A DNA stretch of 64,000 nucleotides from Erwinia typographi (GTDB lineage: Bacteria; Pseudomonadota; Gammaproteobacteria; Enterobacterales; Enterobacteriaceae). The position numbers were made by a program, and so were the translations under genes. The notes under the pieces were generated by a model. The model made no database searches, was not told the DNA's origin, and was given only the letters and a program-made list of their open reading frames with translations. Location: assembly GCF_000773975.1 (NCBI RefSeq), contig NZ_JRUQ01000032.1, positions 1 through 64,000 on the forward strand, given 5' to 3'. Position 1 is the first letter of the stretch. Every line of letters starts with the position of its first letter. This document shows, piece after piece, positions 43,212-52,528 of this stretch.

Positions 43212-44291
43212 ATGAATAAGAAACTGATAGGTTTGCTGGTCATAGCGCCGCTGTTGATTTCCTGCTCAGGCAACAAAAAACCGGTCTTCCATGAAGAGTG
43301 GGTTAAGGACACCAACGGATTTGATATTCTGATGGGGCAGTTTGCTCATAATATCGAAAATATCTGGGGCATTAACGAAGTGCTGATCGCCGGCCCCAAA
43401 GACTACGTTAAGTACAGCGATCAATACTACACGCGAAGCCACATCAACTTTGAATCAGGTTCCATCACCATCGAGACCATTGCCGGAACCGATCCGATGG
43501 CCAGCCTGCGTCAGGCTATTATTACCACGCTGCTGATTGGCGAAGATCCGGGGAATGTCGACCTCTATTCCGACGCCAATGATATTCAGATTGGTAAGGA
43601 GCCGCTGCTGTATGGGCAGGTGCTGGATAACACCGGCCAGCCGATCCGCTGGGAAGGTCGGGCGGGCAGCTTTGCAGACTACCTCATCCAGAACAAGCTT
43701 CAGCGCCGCAACGTCGGGCTGCATGTGATCTGGTCGGTCACCATTCCAATGGTGCCGAACCATCTGGACAAGCGCGCCCACAAATACCTGCCGATGGTCC
43801 GCGAGGCTTCGGCGAAGTACGGCGTCGATCAGTCGCTGATCCTGGCCATTATGCAGATTGAATCCAGCTTCAACCCATATGCGGTGAGCAATGCCGATGC
43901 GCTGGGGCTGATGCAGGTGGTGCAGCATACCGCCGGGGTGGACGTTTTCCGTATGAAGGGGAAATGGGGCAAACCAAGCCGCAGCTATCTGCTTGATCCG
44001 GAGAACAATATTGACGCCGGGACGGCCTATCTGTCGCTGCTGCAAAGCAGCTATCTGGCGGGGATTAACAACCCGACCTCACGCCGCTATGCGGTGATTA
44101 CCGCGTATAATGGCGGGGCTGGCAGCGTGCTCAAAGTCTTCTCCAGCGATAAGACCAGGGCGTTCAACACCATTAACAACCTCTCGCCTTCCGAGGTATA
44201 TCAGACGCTGACCACTAACCACCCGTCGGCGGAATCTCGCCGCTATCTCTACAAAGTAAACAGCGCGCAGAAGAGTTATCACCTCTATTGA
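43212..44291 (+). CDS. mltC: Membrane-bound lytic murein transglycosylase C
   Basis: MltC is an outer-membrane lipoprotein that cleaves peptidoglycan with formation of 1,6-anhydro-MurNAc. Starting at [18 protein letters not shown] gives 359 residues, the E. coli length, with a lipobox ending at Cys18. After an N-terminal domain ([20 protein letters not shown]) comes the SLT domain with catalytic Glu in [14 protein letters not shown] (about residue 218) and [19 protein letters not shown] and [14 protein letters not shown] longer frame begins 16 codons upstream but lacks a signal there. Confidence 0.96.
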   Translation: MNKKLIGLLVIAPLLISCSGNKKPVFHEEWVKDTNGFDILMGQFAHNIENIWGINEVLIAGPKDYVKYSDQYYTRSHINFESGSITIETIAGTDPMASLRQAIITTLLIGEDPGNVDLYSDANDIQIGKEPLLYGQVLDNTGQPIRWEGRAGSFADYLIQNKLQRRNVGLHVIWSVTIPMVPNHLDKRAHKYLPMVREASAKYGVDQSLILAIMQIESSFNPYAVSNADALGLMQVVQHTAGVDVFRMKGKWGKPSRSYLLDPENNIDAGTAYLSLLQSSYLAGINNPTSRRYAVITAYNGGAGSVLKVFSSDKTRAFNTINNLSPSEVYQTLTTNHPSAESRRYLYKVNSAQKSYHLY

Positions 44292-44307
44292 GGCCAGCCG
44301 CAGTCAG

Positions 44308-44339
44308 AAACGGCGGGTGATGATGCCCGCCGTTTTTTA
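44308..44339 (+). terminator. mltC terminator
   Basis: AAACGGCGGG and CCCGCCGTTT pair around an 8-base loop and are followed by TTT. The A-rich left flank also permits function for the convergent operon on the minus strand. Confidence 0.85.
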
Positions 44340-44366
44340 TCAGCACATTTCCTGAACGACCGAAAA

Positions 44367-45194
44367 TTAACGGCTGATATTTTTAAACTGTCTGGTGGTA
44401 TCGGTCAGGGCCATTTCAGTTGGCAGGCGCTCCATCGAGCTGGCACCATAAAAACCGTCGCACTGCGGACAGTGGTCCATAATGTACTGGGCATCCTGCG
44501 GGCTGGAAATCGGACCGCCGTGACACAGCACAATCACCTCTTTACGCACGGATTTGGCCGCCGCCGCCCACTGATTAATCAGCGGCACGCAATCGGCCAG
44601 CTTAAGCGCCGTTTCAGCCCCAATGTTGCCACCGGTGGTCAGCCCCATATGCGGCACGATGATATCGGCTCCCGCTTCCGTCATCGCTATGGCGTCAGCT
44701 TCGCTAAACACGTAGGGCGTGGTCAGCATCTCCTTCTGGTGCGCCAGGCGAATCATCTCCACCTCCAGAGCGAAGCCCATCCCCGTCTCTTCAAGGTTGG
44801 CGCGGAAATTACCGTCAATCAGACCAACGGTAGGGAAATTCTGCACGCCGGAGAAACCTAAAACCTTCAGCGCATCCAGAAACTGATCGAACTGGCAGAA
44901 CGGATCGGTGCCGTTCACCCCGGCTAACACCGGCGTATGCTTCACTACCGGCAGCACTTCCTTTGCCATATCCACCACGATCTCATTGGCGTTGCCATAG
45001 GCCAGCAGCCCGGCCAGCGAGCCGCGCCCGGCCATGCGGTAGCGGCCCGAGTTATAAATCACGATAAGATCGATGCCGCCCGCCTCTTCGCATTTGGCTG
45101 AAAGGCCGGTTCCGGCGCCCCCGCCGATAATCGGCTCGCGTCGGGCTATCATTGCGTTAAATTTGGTCAGTATCGCCTGACGGGTGAAAGCCAT
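44367..45194 (-). CDS. TIM-barrel protein, phosphoenolpyruvate hydrolase-like family
   Basis: This 275-residue protein belongs to the TIM-barrel family often labelled PEP hydrolase (PF09370-type). Conserved segments are [54 protein letters not shown] and [14 protein letters not shown], plus the Cys/His motif [17 protein letters not shown]. Its enzymatic role is unproven. It is the second gene of a pair, 2 bases after the UPF0261 gene, so the two are surely cotranscribed. In plant Tm-1 proteins these two families are fused in one chain (UPF0261-like then TIM-barrel), implying they act together. The pair replaces the nupG position between mltC and speC in E. coli. Confidence 0.85.
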   Translation of the reverse strand: MAFTRQAILTKFNAMIARREPIIGGGAGTGLSAKCEEAGGIDLIVIYNSGRYRMAGRGSLAGLLAYGNANEIVVDMAKEVLPVVKHTPVLAGVNGTDPFCQFDQFLDALKVLGFSGVQNFPTVGLIDGNFRANLEETGMGFALEVEMIRLAHQKEMLTTPYVFSEADAIAMTEAGADIIVPHMGLTTGGNIGAETALKLADCVPLINQWAAAAKSVRKEVIVLCHGGPISSPQDAQYIMDHCPQCDGFYGASSMERLPTEMALTDTTRQFKNISR

Positions 45195-45196
45195 TC

Positions 45197-46417
45197 TCAG
45201 AACTCCTGCTCTGCCAGCTGGCGGAACTGCCCGATGGCAGCCTGCGCAAATTGAGGATCGTTAATGTTATAAGGCAGACGGCGTATTTTCCGCTGCTCCG
45301 TCTGCACCAGGTGAGCTTCCAGCGTGGTGATAAACGCGCTGTCCGCCTCGGGCGACCAGAACGGCTGGCCTGGCGCATCCAGCGCCGAGAAACCGCCTTC
45401 AGGAATTAAGAAGACCACTTTCCCCGGACACTGGTTGAGCTTCGCGGCAATCCACTTCGCCAGCGCTACGTTCTCCTCCACCGTGGTGCGCATCAGCGTA
45501 ACCTGGGCGTTGTGATGATAGAACAGACGCCCGGCGTATTTTTCCGGCACGGTGTCAGCATGACCAAAGTTCACCATGTCCAGCGCCCCGCAGGAGATGA
45601 CGCACGGAACGCCGGTAGCCGCCAGCGCATCGAACCGCGTCTCGTCACAGGCCAGCACGCCGTCAAACAACAGATCGCACACTTCGGTGGTAGTCAGGTC
45701 GAGCAATCCGGACAGCATACGGCTCTGCGTCAGCTTCTCCATCGCCATGCCGCCGCTGCCGGTCGCGTGAAAGACCAGGCAATCATAGTCTGCTTCCAGC
45801 TCAGCGCTGACCTGCTGAATGCAGGGCGTGGTGACGCCAAACATGGTCAGCCCGATGGCGGGCCTCTCATGCGGATCGCTTTCTGTCTCCCAAAGCACCG
45901 CGCCGGCAATCTGATGCGCGGCATTTCCCAGCACCCGGCGGGAAATACGGTTCAGCCCCGCCACGTCCGTGACCGAGTAAAGCAGGCTGATATCGCTGGC
46001 TCCCACGTAGCCGGAGACATCTCCCGAGGCCATAGTGGAGACCATAACTTTTGGAATGCCAACGGGAAGCGCCTGCATAGCTGGCGTAATCAGCGCGGTG
46101 CCGCCGGAGCCGCCCAGGCCGATCACGCCCAGCAGGTCGGCGCGTTGACTGAGGAAAATCTTAAATGCCAACGCCATCGCATCAATGGCCCTGCCGCGAT
46201 CGCCGCAGAATACCGCCTCTCTCCCCTGAGGATGAAAGTCAGCAATCAGCTCCGGTGGAAAATCGACCCCCGAAGGTACGCTAACTGGTTGAGTAGACAG
46301 GTCAACTGTCAGTACCGCCGCGCCCGTTTTGGCCACGCATTGACTGACATAAAACAGTTCCCGGCCTTTAGTATCTGCTGTAGCCACAGCGTAGATATAA
46401 CCTGAATTTATACTCAT
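45197..46417 (-). CDS. Tm-1-like ATP-binding (UPF0261) protein
   Basis: The 406-residue product matches the UPF0261/Tm-1-like N-terminal family (PF06792-type). Key segments are [18 protein letters not shown] at the start, a Gly-rich [20 protein letters not shown] near residue 117, [19 protein letters not shown] near 147 and [15 protein letters not shown] near 235. Plant Tm-1 binds ATP in this domain and blocks tobamovirus replication, but the bacterial role is unknown. It is the first gene of the two-gene operon and is divergent from a TetR regulator, which is the obvious candidate controller. Confidence 0.85.
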   Translation of the reverse strand: MSINSGYIYAVATADTKGRELFYVSQCVAKTGAAVLTVDLSTQPVSVPSGVDFPPELIADFHPQGREAVFCGDRGRAIDAMALAFKIFLSQRADLLGVIGLGGSGGTALITPAMQALPVGIPKVMVSTMASGDVSGYVGASDISLLYSVTDVAGLNRISRRVLGNAAHQIAGAVLWETESDPHERPAIGLTMFGVTTPCIQQVSAELEADYDCLVFHATGSGGMAMEKLTQSRMLSGLLDLTTTEVCDLLFDGVLACDETRFDALAATGVPCVISCGALDMVNFGHADTVPEKYAGRLFYHHNAQVTLMRTTVEENVALAKWIAAKLNQCPGKVVFLIPEGGFSALDAPGQPFWSPEADSAFITTLEAHLVQTEQRKIRRLPYNINDPQFAQAAIGQFRQLAEQEF

Positions 46418-46455
46418 AGTCGTAACAACACCCTGTTATTATACGAAATAAAGAC

Positions 46456-46466
46456 TTGATAAATCA
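46456..46466. repeat. Operator-like repeat copy 1
   Basis: TTGATAAATCA, an inverted repeat TTGAT-AA-ATCA, occurs here and again at 46540-46550 between the divergent Tm-1-like operon and the TetR gene. A repeated palindrome in this position suggests the TetR operator. Confidence 0.5.
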
Positions 46467-46539
46467 GAATTAAAAAAGTAAATAACCAGTAAGCCGCGTC
46501 TCCGGTCAAGACCGCAAGATTACACTACCACCATCATTA

Positions 46540-46550
46540 TTGATAAATCA
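46540..46550. repeat. Operator-like repeat copy 2
   Basis: This is the second copy of TTGATAAATCA, 84 bases from the first. Here it extends to ATTGATAAATCAAT, a 14-base palindrome with a 2-base centre. Confidence 0.5.
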
Positions 46551-46693
46551 ATTGAATGAAATATGCGTCTCACAGGGAGGTTGACTATGCTTAAGGATGC
46601 GAACCGGCTGGCAGGAAGGACAAGGGTTCTCCTGATTTTTATTCTTTAATCGCTTGAATAACAAGCAGATTCAACTGAACAAATGAGGTTATT

Positions 46694-47332
46694 GTGGAGC
46701 AAAGGGATTCCGCTGGGGTTATGACTTTAACCGCTACAAGAGCTAGAACACGCCGTCTGCTGATCGATACCGCCATGAATATGTTCGACAGCGGCGCATT
46801 CCCCTCAATCACCGAAGTGGCTCAGGAAGCTCAACTTTCCCGCGCAACGGCTTACCGCTACTTTCCCACTCAGAGCGCGCTGGTCTCCGCCATCGTGACG
46901 GAAACCCTCAGCCCGATCAAAAGCTGGCGCTCTTCAAAAACAGACGTGGGCGATCGGATCGATGAGCTGTTGGGTTTTGCCTTTCCAAAGATGCTGGAGC
47001 ATGAAGGAACGCTGCGAGCCGCCCTGCATCTCTCGCTGACTCAGTGGGCGCAGTCGCGCTCCAGCGATCGCCAGGATAAAGAGAAGCTGGTAAGAGGAAA
47101 CCGCAAGGTGCTGCTACAGCATGTGGTGGAACCGCTCAACAAGGAGATGTCGCCGCAAAAGGTCGAGCGCGTGATCCAGTCGCTGTCGCTGGTCTATGGC
47201 TCGGAGATTTTCCTGGTGATGAAGGATATCTGGGGCTGCTCTAATCAACAATTGGAGGAGATCGGTAAGTGGATTGCCAAAGCCATTGTGCGCCAGGCGC
47301 GCGAAGATGAAAAAGAGCTGAAGGCCGGATGA
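46694..47332 (+). CDS. TetR family transcriptional regulator
   Basis: This 212-residue protein has an N-terminal TetR helix-turn-helix (ITEVAQEAQLSRATAYRYFP, about residues 35-55) followed by a helical ligand domain with no family signature I recognise. The GTG start has GAGG five bases upstream; a Met ten codons later (MTLTATRARTRR) is an alternative. It is divergent from the Tm-1-like operon across 276 bases holding two copies of a palindrome, so it probably represses that operon in response to an unknown ligand. It converges on speC with a shared terminator. Confidence 0.85.
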   Translation: MEQRDSAGVMTLTATRARTRRLLIDTAMNMFDSGAFPSITEVAQEAQLSRATAYRYFPTQSALVSAIVTETLSPIKSWRSSKTDVGDRIDELLGFAFPKMLEHEGTLRAALHLSLTQWAQSRSSDRQDKEKLVRGNRKVLLQHVVEPLNKEMSPQKVERVIQSLSLVYGSEIFLVMKDIWGCSNQQLEEIGKWIAKAIVRQAREDEKELKAG

Positions 47333-47340
47333 AATTGCCT

Positions 47341-47371
47341 GTTGTAAGGGCCGCACGGCGGCCCTTACAAC
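47341..47371. terminator. Bidirectional hairpin between tetR and speC
   Basis: GTTGTAAGGGCCGC pairs perfectly with GCGGCCCTTACAAC around ACG, a 14-base stem filling the gap between the two convergent genes. No long T-run is present on either side. Confidence 0.7.
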
Positions 47372-47372
47372 G

Positions 47373-49523
47373 CTATTCATTAATCATATAGCCATACAGG
47401 CGCTTCACGCCGTTCTCATCCGCTTCGGCATAGACGCCCTGAAGCTCCGGCGAAAAGCCCGGCAGCAGGTTAAGGCCCTCTTCCAGCGCCAGGAAGTAGT
47501 GCTGAACCGCCCCTCCCCAGGCTTCGCCAGGCACCACGCACAGCACGCCGGGCGGGTAAGGCAGCGCCCCTTCCGCAGCAATACGCCCTTCCGCCTTCGC
47601 AATGGGAACCAGCTCAACATTGCCGCGGATAAATTCGATATTGGCATCCTGCGGGTTCATCACCACTTTCGGCAGGCTATCCTGACGGAACATCGCCTTT
47701 TGCAGATCCTTCACGCCGTAGCTGACGTACAGCTGGTGCATCTCCTGGCAGAGGCGGCGCAGCGTATAGCCTGCGTAGCGCTTCGCATTTTTACGATAAA
47801 TGGTCGGCAGCACGTCCGACAGCAGCGCATCCTCTTTGATATGCTGTTCAAACTGCGCCAGTTTCGCCACCAGATACGCCATTTTCTCCACGCTTTCTGC
47901 CGGCGTGAGCAGGAACAGGATCGAGTTGAGATCGCACTTCTCGGGCACGACGCCATTTTCCCGCAGATAGTTAGCCAGAATCGTCGCCGGAATCCCGAAG
48001 GAAGCATACTGGCCGTTAGCGGCATCAATCCCCGGCGTGGTCAGCAGCAGCTTGCAGGGGTCGATCAGATACTGATCTTTTTCGTACCCTTCAAAGCCAT
48101 GCCAGTCCGCGCGGGGCGCGAAGCTGAAATAGCGCGGATCGGCTGCGATCGCTTCCGTTTTCGCCTCATGCCAGGGTTTCCCCTCCACCTCATCGGGGAT
48201 AAAAGGTTTGATCAGTTCGCAGCGGGCGATAATTGCCTTGCGGGCATCGATCCCCAGCGTGACGCACTCGTGCCACAGGCGACGCCCCGCCTCGCCCTGA
48301 TGCATTTTGGCGTTGACGTCCAGCGCGGCAAACAGCGGATAAAACGGGCTGGTTGAAGCATGCAGCATAAAAGCGTTGTTCAGCCGTTTATGGCTGCAAA
48401 AGCGCTGCTGGCCGCGAATGTGATTGTCCTTTTTATGGATCTGCGACGTCTGCGAGAAGCCAGCCTGCTGCTTGTGGACCGACTGGGTGACAAAGATGCC
48501 GGGATCGTTTTCATGCAGATCCAGCAGCAGCGGCGAGCAGGCTTCCATTACCGGGATGAACTGCTCATATCCTACCCATGCCGAATCAAACAGGATGTAG
48601 TCGCACAGATGGCCGATGCTGTCGATGACCTTGCGCGCGTTGTACACCGTGCCGTCGTAGGTGCCAAGCTGGATCACCGCCAGGCGGAAAGGCCGCGCCT
48701 CATTTGCCCGAGTGGGAGCAACCTGCGCGATCTGATGACGCAGATACGCTTCATCAAAGCAGCGTGCGTCAATCCCGCCGATAAAGCCGAAGGGATTGCG
48801 GGCCGTTTCCAGGTAAACCGGGGTGGCGCCCGCCTGAATCAGCGCGCCGTGGTGATTAGACTTATGATTGTTACGATCGAACAGCACAAGGTCACCGCGC
48901 GTCAACAGCGCATTGGTCACCACTTTGTTGGCGCTTGAGGTGCCGTTCAGCACAAAATAGGTTTTATCCGCATTGAACACTTTGGCCGCAAATTTCTGCG
49001 CATGTTTGGCCGATCCTTCATGAATTAGCAGATCGCCCAGCTTCACATCGGCGTTGCACATATCGGCGCGAAAAACGTTTTCACCAAAGAAATCATAGAA
49101 CTGACGCCCAGCCGGATGCTTTTTAAAGAACGCGCCGCCCTGATGGCCAGGGCAGGCAAACGTGCTGTTATCCATCGCCACATATTTGGTCAGCGTGTTG
49201 AAAAACGGCGGCAGCAGTTCATTCTGGTATTCCGACGCGGCGGCTTCCAGCTTGATGGCATCATCCGCCGCGCCGGTCAGCAGGCCAATGCCAGCGGACA
49301 GCTCCAGCTCCTGTTCCTGCTCAGGATAATCCAGCGAGATAAAGACCGGCAGATTGAAGCCGGTGTGGTGCAGCAGCGCCAGCATACCGCTGCGGGAGTC
49401 AGCCACGGAGACAACCACCGCCGCTACGTCAGTAAAGTCAGTTTTCTCCAGCGTGACGACTTCACGCCCGGTCTGGAGATGGATAGCCACGGTGGTGCTG
49501 GCGGCAATTTTCAGTGGTGTCAT
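47373..49523 (-). CDS. speC: Constitutive ornithine decarboxylase
   Basis: SpeC converts ornithine to putrescine with PLP. The 716-residue product aligns end to end with E. coli SpeC (711 aa). It has the N-terminal response-regulator-like wing domain, then the PLP-binding core with STFACPGHQGGAFFKKHP, VLNGTSSANKVV and the PLP lysine in FVTQSVHKQQAGFSQ (about residue 356), and the C-terminal domain with LLTPAESVEKM and GALPYPPGVLCVVPGE. No arginine-rich speFL-type leader peptide was seen upstream, which fits speC rather than inducible speF. Confidence 0.96.
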   Translation of the reverse strand: MTPLKIAASTTVAIHLQTGREVVTLEKTDFTDVAAVVVSVADSRSGMLALLHHTGFNLPVFISLDYPEQEQELELSAGIGLLTGAADDAIKLEAAASEYQNELLPPFFNTLTKYVAMDNSTFACPGHQGGAFFKKHPAGRQFYDFFGENVFRADMCNADVKLGDLLIHEGSAKHAQKFAAKVFNADKTYFVLNGTSSANKVVTNALLTRGDLVLFDRNNHKSNHHGALIQAGATPVYLETARNPFGFIGGIDARCFDEAYLRHQIAQVAPTRANEARPFRLAVIQLGTYDGTVYNARKVIDSIGHLCDYILFDSAWVGYEQFIPVMEACSPLLLDLHENDPGIFVTQSVHKQQAGFSQTSQIHKKDNHIRGQQRFCSHKRLNNAFMLHASTSPFYPLFAALDVNAKMHQGEAGRRLWHECVTLGIDARKAIIARCELIKPFIPDEVEGKPWHEAKTEAIAADPRYFSFAPRADWHGFEGYEKDQYLIDPCKLLLTTPGIDAANGQYASFGIPATILANYLRENGVVPEKCDLNSILFLLTPAESVEKMAYLVAKLAQFEQHIKEDALLSDVLPTIYRKNAKRYAGYTLRRLCQEMHQLYVSYGVKDLQKAMFRQDSLPKVVMNPQDANIEFIRGNVELVPIAKAEGRIAAEGALPYPPGVLCVVPGEAWGGAVQHYFLALEEGLNLLPGFSPELQGVYAEADENGVKRLYGYMINE

Positions 49524-50027
49524 AGCACAAATCCTTAAGCGTCAAGGATGAGTGGGTGCCAGAGGCACAGCAATGGGAAACGGCATCAGCCCTCTCCCGG
49601 CGAACGGTGTCGGTTGGTGTTCAGCAAAATGTGTTCAGGCTTCGACCGATAGACATCAGTAAAATCAGATCGCGTCTGCTTTTACTCATGGCCAACAGTA
49701 AGCGTATGAAAACCTCACCGCACGGTAAGGGAATTTTTCGACAGAATGTGACAGGCGGGTCGGCACGCGGACGGCATCGGCAGATGTCGGGTACAGTTGC
49801 TGGTAGTCAGCAGTGAACCTTGCATGGCGGCGACCTCAAAGTGAAGTGATGACGTTTTCGTCAGAATGGGCGCCATAATGGCATTTTTTATTTTGCGGTT
49901 CAAGACGGACGGCTGAATTTAACGTTCAGGAGACGATAGCATAACCTATTGATTTTTATCATTTATATAAATCTTCCGGCTAAAAACAGTTATCTTTCCG
50001 CTGGTTATGCATCAGGACGCCGAAGAC
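49524..50027. other. speC upstream region
   Basis: These 504 bases contain the speC promoter on the minus strand and the sequence after the flavin oxidoreductase stop at 50028. A short inverted repeat TGACG-TTTT-CGTCA lies at 49850-49863. I found no credible gene or terminator. Confidence 0.5.
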
Positions 50028-51356
50028 TCACAGCCAGTGCTGAGCCTGAACCTTTTCACCCTGGCTGAATCTTGCCAGGCGGAAAGGAGCCGGATCGACG
50101 ATCGGCGTGGCGCCGCTGACCAGATCGGCCATCAGCTGACCGGCGGCTGGGGCAATGCCAAAGCCGTGGCCGGAGAAGCCCGTTGCCAGAAACAGCCCCG
50201 GCACGCCTGGCGTGGCAGAGATAATCGGGATCGCATCCGGCATGGTGTCGATCAGACCTCCCCAGCTTTGTGCCACCTGCACGTTGTCCGACGAAGGAAG
50301 CCACCGCTTTAAATTGCACAGCATTTTGCTCACCACCGCCGGGTCAATGCGCGGGTCCAGCACCCGAACCTGCTCGTAGAGTGAGACTTTATCCGGCTGG
50401 CCTGGCCGCCAGCGCAGCGCTTCGTCGATAAAGCGCTGGCCCAGCCGCAGCTGAAGAGACTTACGCTCATGCCAGAAAGCCGGGAAAAAGGACGGCAGGA
50501 AGCGTAGCGAATCCGGCGTGATATCTGCGGTATTTGTCGCCGAGCTGGCGATGGTCAGCCCGCCGTCCAGCCGCTTACGCAGCGACACGTTGCCAAAGCT
50601 CACGCAGGGCTTCACCTCACACGCCACCGGACGGGTACGCAGCACGGTTGAGAGAACTTTTAGTTGCGGAATGTCGACCCCGACTCCCTGCATAAGTAAC
50701 CTGGACCAGGCTCCTCCGGCCACCACCACCGACTGACAGCTAATCGCGCCGTGTTCAGTAACGACGTGGCTTACGCGTCCGGCCGAACGCTCAATGCTGC
50801 GCACCGCGCAGTACTGCTGGAGGTTCACCCCCAGCGCCATCGCGTAGATAGCCATCGCCGGGGCGGCTTTTTGCGGCTCGGCTCGTCCGTCCAGCGGCGT
50901 CCACAGCCCGCCCGACAATGAGCCAGCCAACCCTGGAATACGCTGGCTGAGCTGAGCTGGCGACAGCATTTCGCTGGCAATAGCGTGCTGCCGGGCCTCT
51001 TCGATCCAGCGCAGATGGCGTTCACGCTGCGCTTCACTGCGGGAAGCGTAGATAATCCCCTCCTGCCGGAAGCCGGTTTCCCGCCCCAGCAGCCGGTTCA
51101 TCCCTTCCCACATCTTCATGCTTTCGTTGATCAGCGGCAGCTCACGCAGATCGCGGCCCGTGCGGCGACACCAGCCCCAGTTACGGCTGGACTGCTCGGC
51201 GGCTACGGTGCCTTTTTCCAGCAGCACCGTTTTTATCCCCCGCCGCGCCAGCGACAACGCCGTGGCTACGCCGATGATTCCCCCGCCGATCACCACCACT
51301 TCCGCCTGCGATGGGAAGATCTCCGATGATGGCACCAAATCAACGCCAGGACCCAT
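50028..51356 (-). CDS. FAD-dependent oxidoreductase of the DAO family
   Basis: This 442-residue flavoprotein has an FAD-binding Rossmann motif VVVIGGGIIGVATALSLARR near residue 20, followed by EKGTVAAEQSSRNWGW, a pattern of the D-amino acid oxidase/dehydrogenase superfamily, and a C-terminal FAD motif LFLATGFSGHGFGIAPAAG. Members oxidise D-amino acids, opines, sarcosine or polyamine derivatives; the substrate here is not deducible. It is 114 bases downstream of the iclR gene on the same strand and part of a locus with an ABC importer and a second DAO-type enzyme. Confidence 0.85.
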   Translation of the reverse strand: MGPGVDLVPSSEIFPSQAEVVVIGGGIIGVATALSLARRGIKTVLLEKGTVAAEQSSRNWGWCRRTGRDLRELPLINESMKMWEGMNRLLGRETGFRQEGIIYASRSEAQRERHLRWIEEARQHAIASEMLSPAQLSQRIPGLAGSLSGGLWTPLDGRAEPQKAAPAMAIYAMALGVNLQQYCAVRSIERSAGRVSHVVTEHGAISCQSVVVAGGAWSRLLMQGVGVDIPQLKVLSTVLRTRPVACEVKPCVSFGNVSLRKRLDGGLTIASSATNTADITPDSLRFLPSFFPAFWHERKSLQLRLGQRFIDEALRWRPGQPDKVSLYEQVRVLDPRIDPAVVSKMLCNLKRWLPSSDNVQVAQSWGGLIDTMPDAIPIISATPGVPGLFLATGFSGHGFGIAPAAGQLMADLVSGATPIVDPAPFRLARFSQGEKVQAQHWL

Positions 51357-51470
51357 AATCTCGCCTCATTTAGTATTGATCTTCTACGGTCCCGTCCGGC
51401 GCACGCCCTGAGCCAGCGCCATGCGTCAGCTGCAAGTATTCACATCGCGTTCCCTGAAAAAATCAGAGAA

Positions 51471-52274
51471 TCAGCCCATTGATGCCCTCAGACGGGTATC
51501 CAGCGGGCTGAGCATCGGCTCGACGTTAGCCACTTCTTCCTGCATCAGCGCCACGTAGCGCTGTACGTTTTCCGGCGTCAGTCGCGGTGAAAGCACGGTT
51601 AATCCCAGCGATCCCACCACGCCTGCACCCGCCACGCGGATCGGCACTGAAACGCCGCCGATACCCGGCAGCAGTTCGCCGGGATCGAGCGCATAGCCTC
51701 GTCCGGCGGTTTGCTCCACCAGCAGCTGGAGCTTATCGCGGGTCAAACTCGGCCATTTTTGCAAACGGTGGAAATTGCGCTCGAGGATCGCCTGCTGCTG
51801 CTCAGCGTCGATAAACGACAGGATCGCCAGGCTACCGGGGCCAAGACCGAGCGGTACTGAGCCGCCAATCGATCCGGTGAGCGTTTGCATCTGGAACTCG
51901 CTGTCATAGCGATCGATACAGACCGAATCATCACGATCGCGCGCCATCAGCATTACCGTTTCACCGGTTAGCTGTCGCAGCCGCTCAAGCGCCGGTTGAA
52001 AGTGACGACGCAGGCCAGGGCCTTTGGCCGCTTTCGCGCCATAAATCAGCAATTTAGTACCGAGTCGATAGCATTTATCGCCCTGTGCCTTATGCAGCAG
52101 CTGATGGTCTACCAGCGAATTCAGAATACGATGGCAGGTGACCTTGTTCAGTCCGGACAGCTCGCACAGCGCTTTCAGCGCCAGGCCATCGCTACCCGCG
52201 TCCGCCACCAGATCCAGCAGCATCACCGCCCGGTCCAGCAGCTGGACGCCGTTTTTGCCCTGAGCGTCGTTCAT
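51471..52274 (-). CDS. IclR family transcriptional regulator
   Basis: This 267-residue regulator has an N-terminal winged helix (LKALCELSGLNKVTCHRILN, about residues 34-53) and the C-terminal IclR effector domain (GSIGGSVPLGLGPGSLAIL; GGVSVPIRVAGAGVVGSLGL). The start is the ATG at 52274 with GGAGG four bases upstream; a longer frame starting with MEFYGG adds seven unlikely residues. It is divergent from the ABC transporter operon. A TTCCA-N5-TGGAA palindrome lies 16 bases before its start, the most likely operator. Confidence 0.9.
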   Translation of the reverse strand: MNDAQGKNGVQLLDRAVMLLDLVADAGSDGLALKALCELSGLNKVTCHRILNSLVDHQLLHKAQGDKCYRLGTKLLIYGAKAAKGPGLRRHFQPALERLRQLTGETVMLMARDRDDSVCIDRYDSEFQMQTLTGSIGGSVPLGLGPGSLAILSFIDAEQQQAILERNFHRLQKWPSLTRDKLQLLVEQTAGRGYALDPGELLPGIGGVSVPIRVAGAGVVGSLGLTVLSPRLTPENVQRYVALMQEEVANVEPMLSPLDTRLRASMG

Positions 52275-52289
52275 CGCTCCTCCATAAAA

Positions 52290-52304
52290 TTCCATATTGT
52301 GGAA
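52290..52304. promoter_or_regulatory. IclR-type operator
   Basis: TTCCA-TATTG-TGGAA is an inverted repeat with the half-site of IclR-family operators, placed between the divergent iclR gene and the ABC operon. Binding is inferred. Confidence 0.5.
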
Positions 52305-52528
52305 CTTTTAATTATAAGATTTCAGTATGTGGTTTTTTATTGACTAAATTTCTAACAGATTTCATATTCGATTAGCAAGTGAGATGTCTTTTTAACCTTA
52401 CCAGGGGTGAAAAAAGAAGGAAGCACAAAGGACCTGGCGATCTCACAACAGAATCAATCTGAGCCAAAAAGGCCGGAAAATAACGACAAAATCACCTGCA
52501 ATCATCACGACATCGTAAGGATGTAAAC

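Noticed and set aside
46456..46550. TTGATAAATCA(A) as FNR boxes
   Set aside because: The FNR consensus needs a 4-base spacer between TTGAT and ATCAA; here the spacer is 2.
49715..49903. 62-codon frame upstream of speC considered as a speFL-type leader
   Set aside because: It lacks the arginine-rich sequence and FHFFNAR-type end of SpeFL and starts far from speC.
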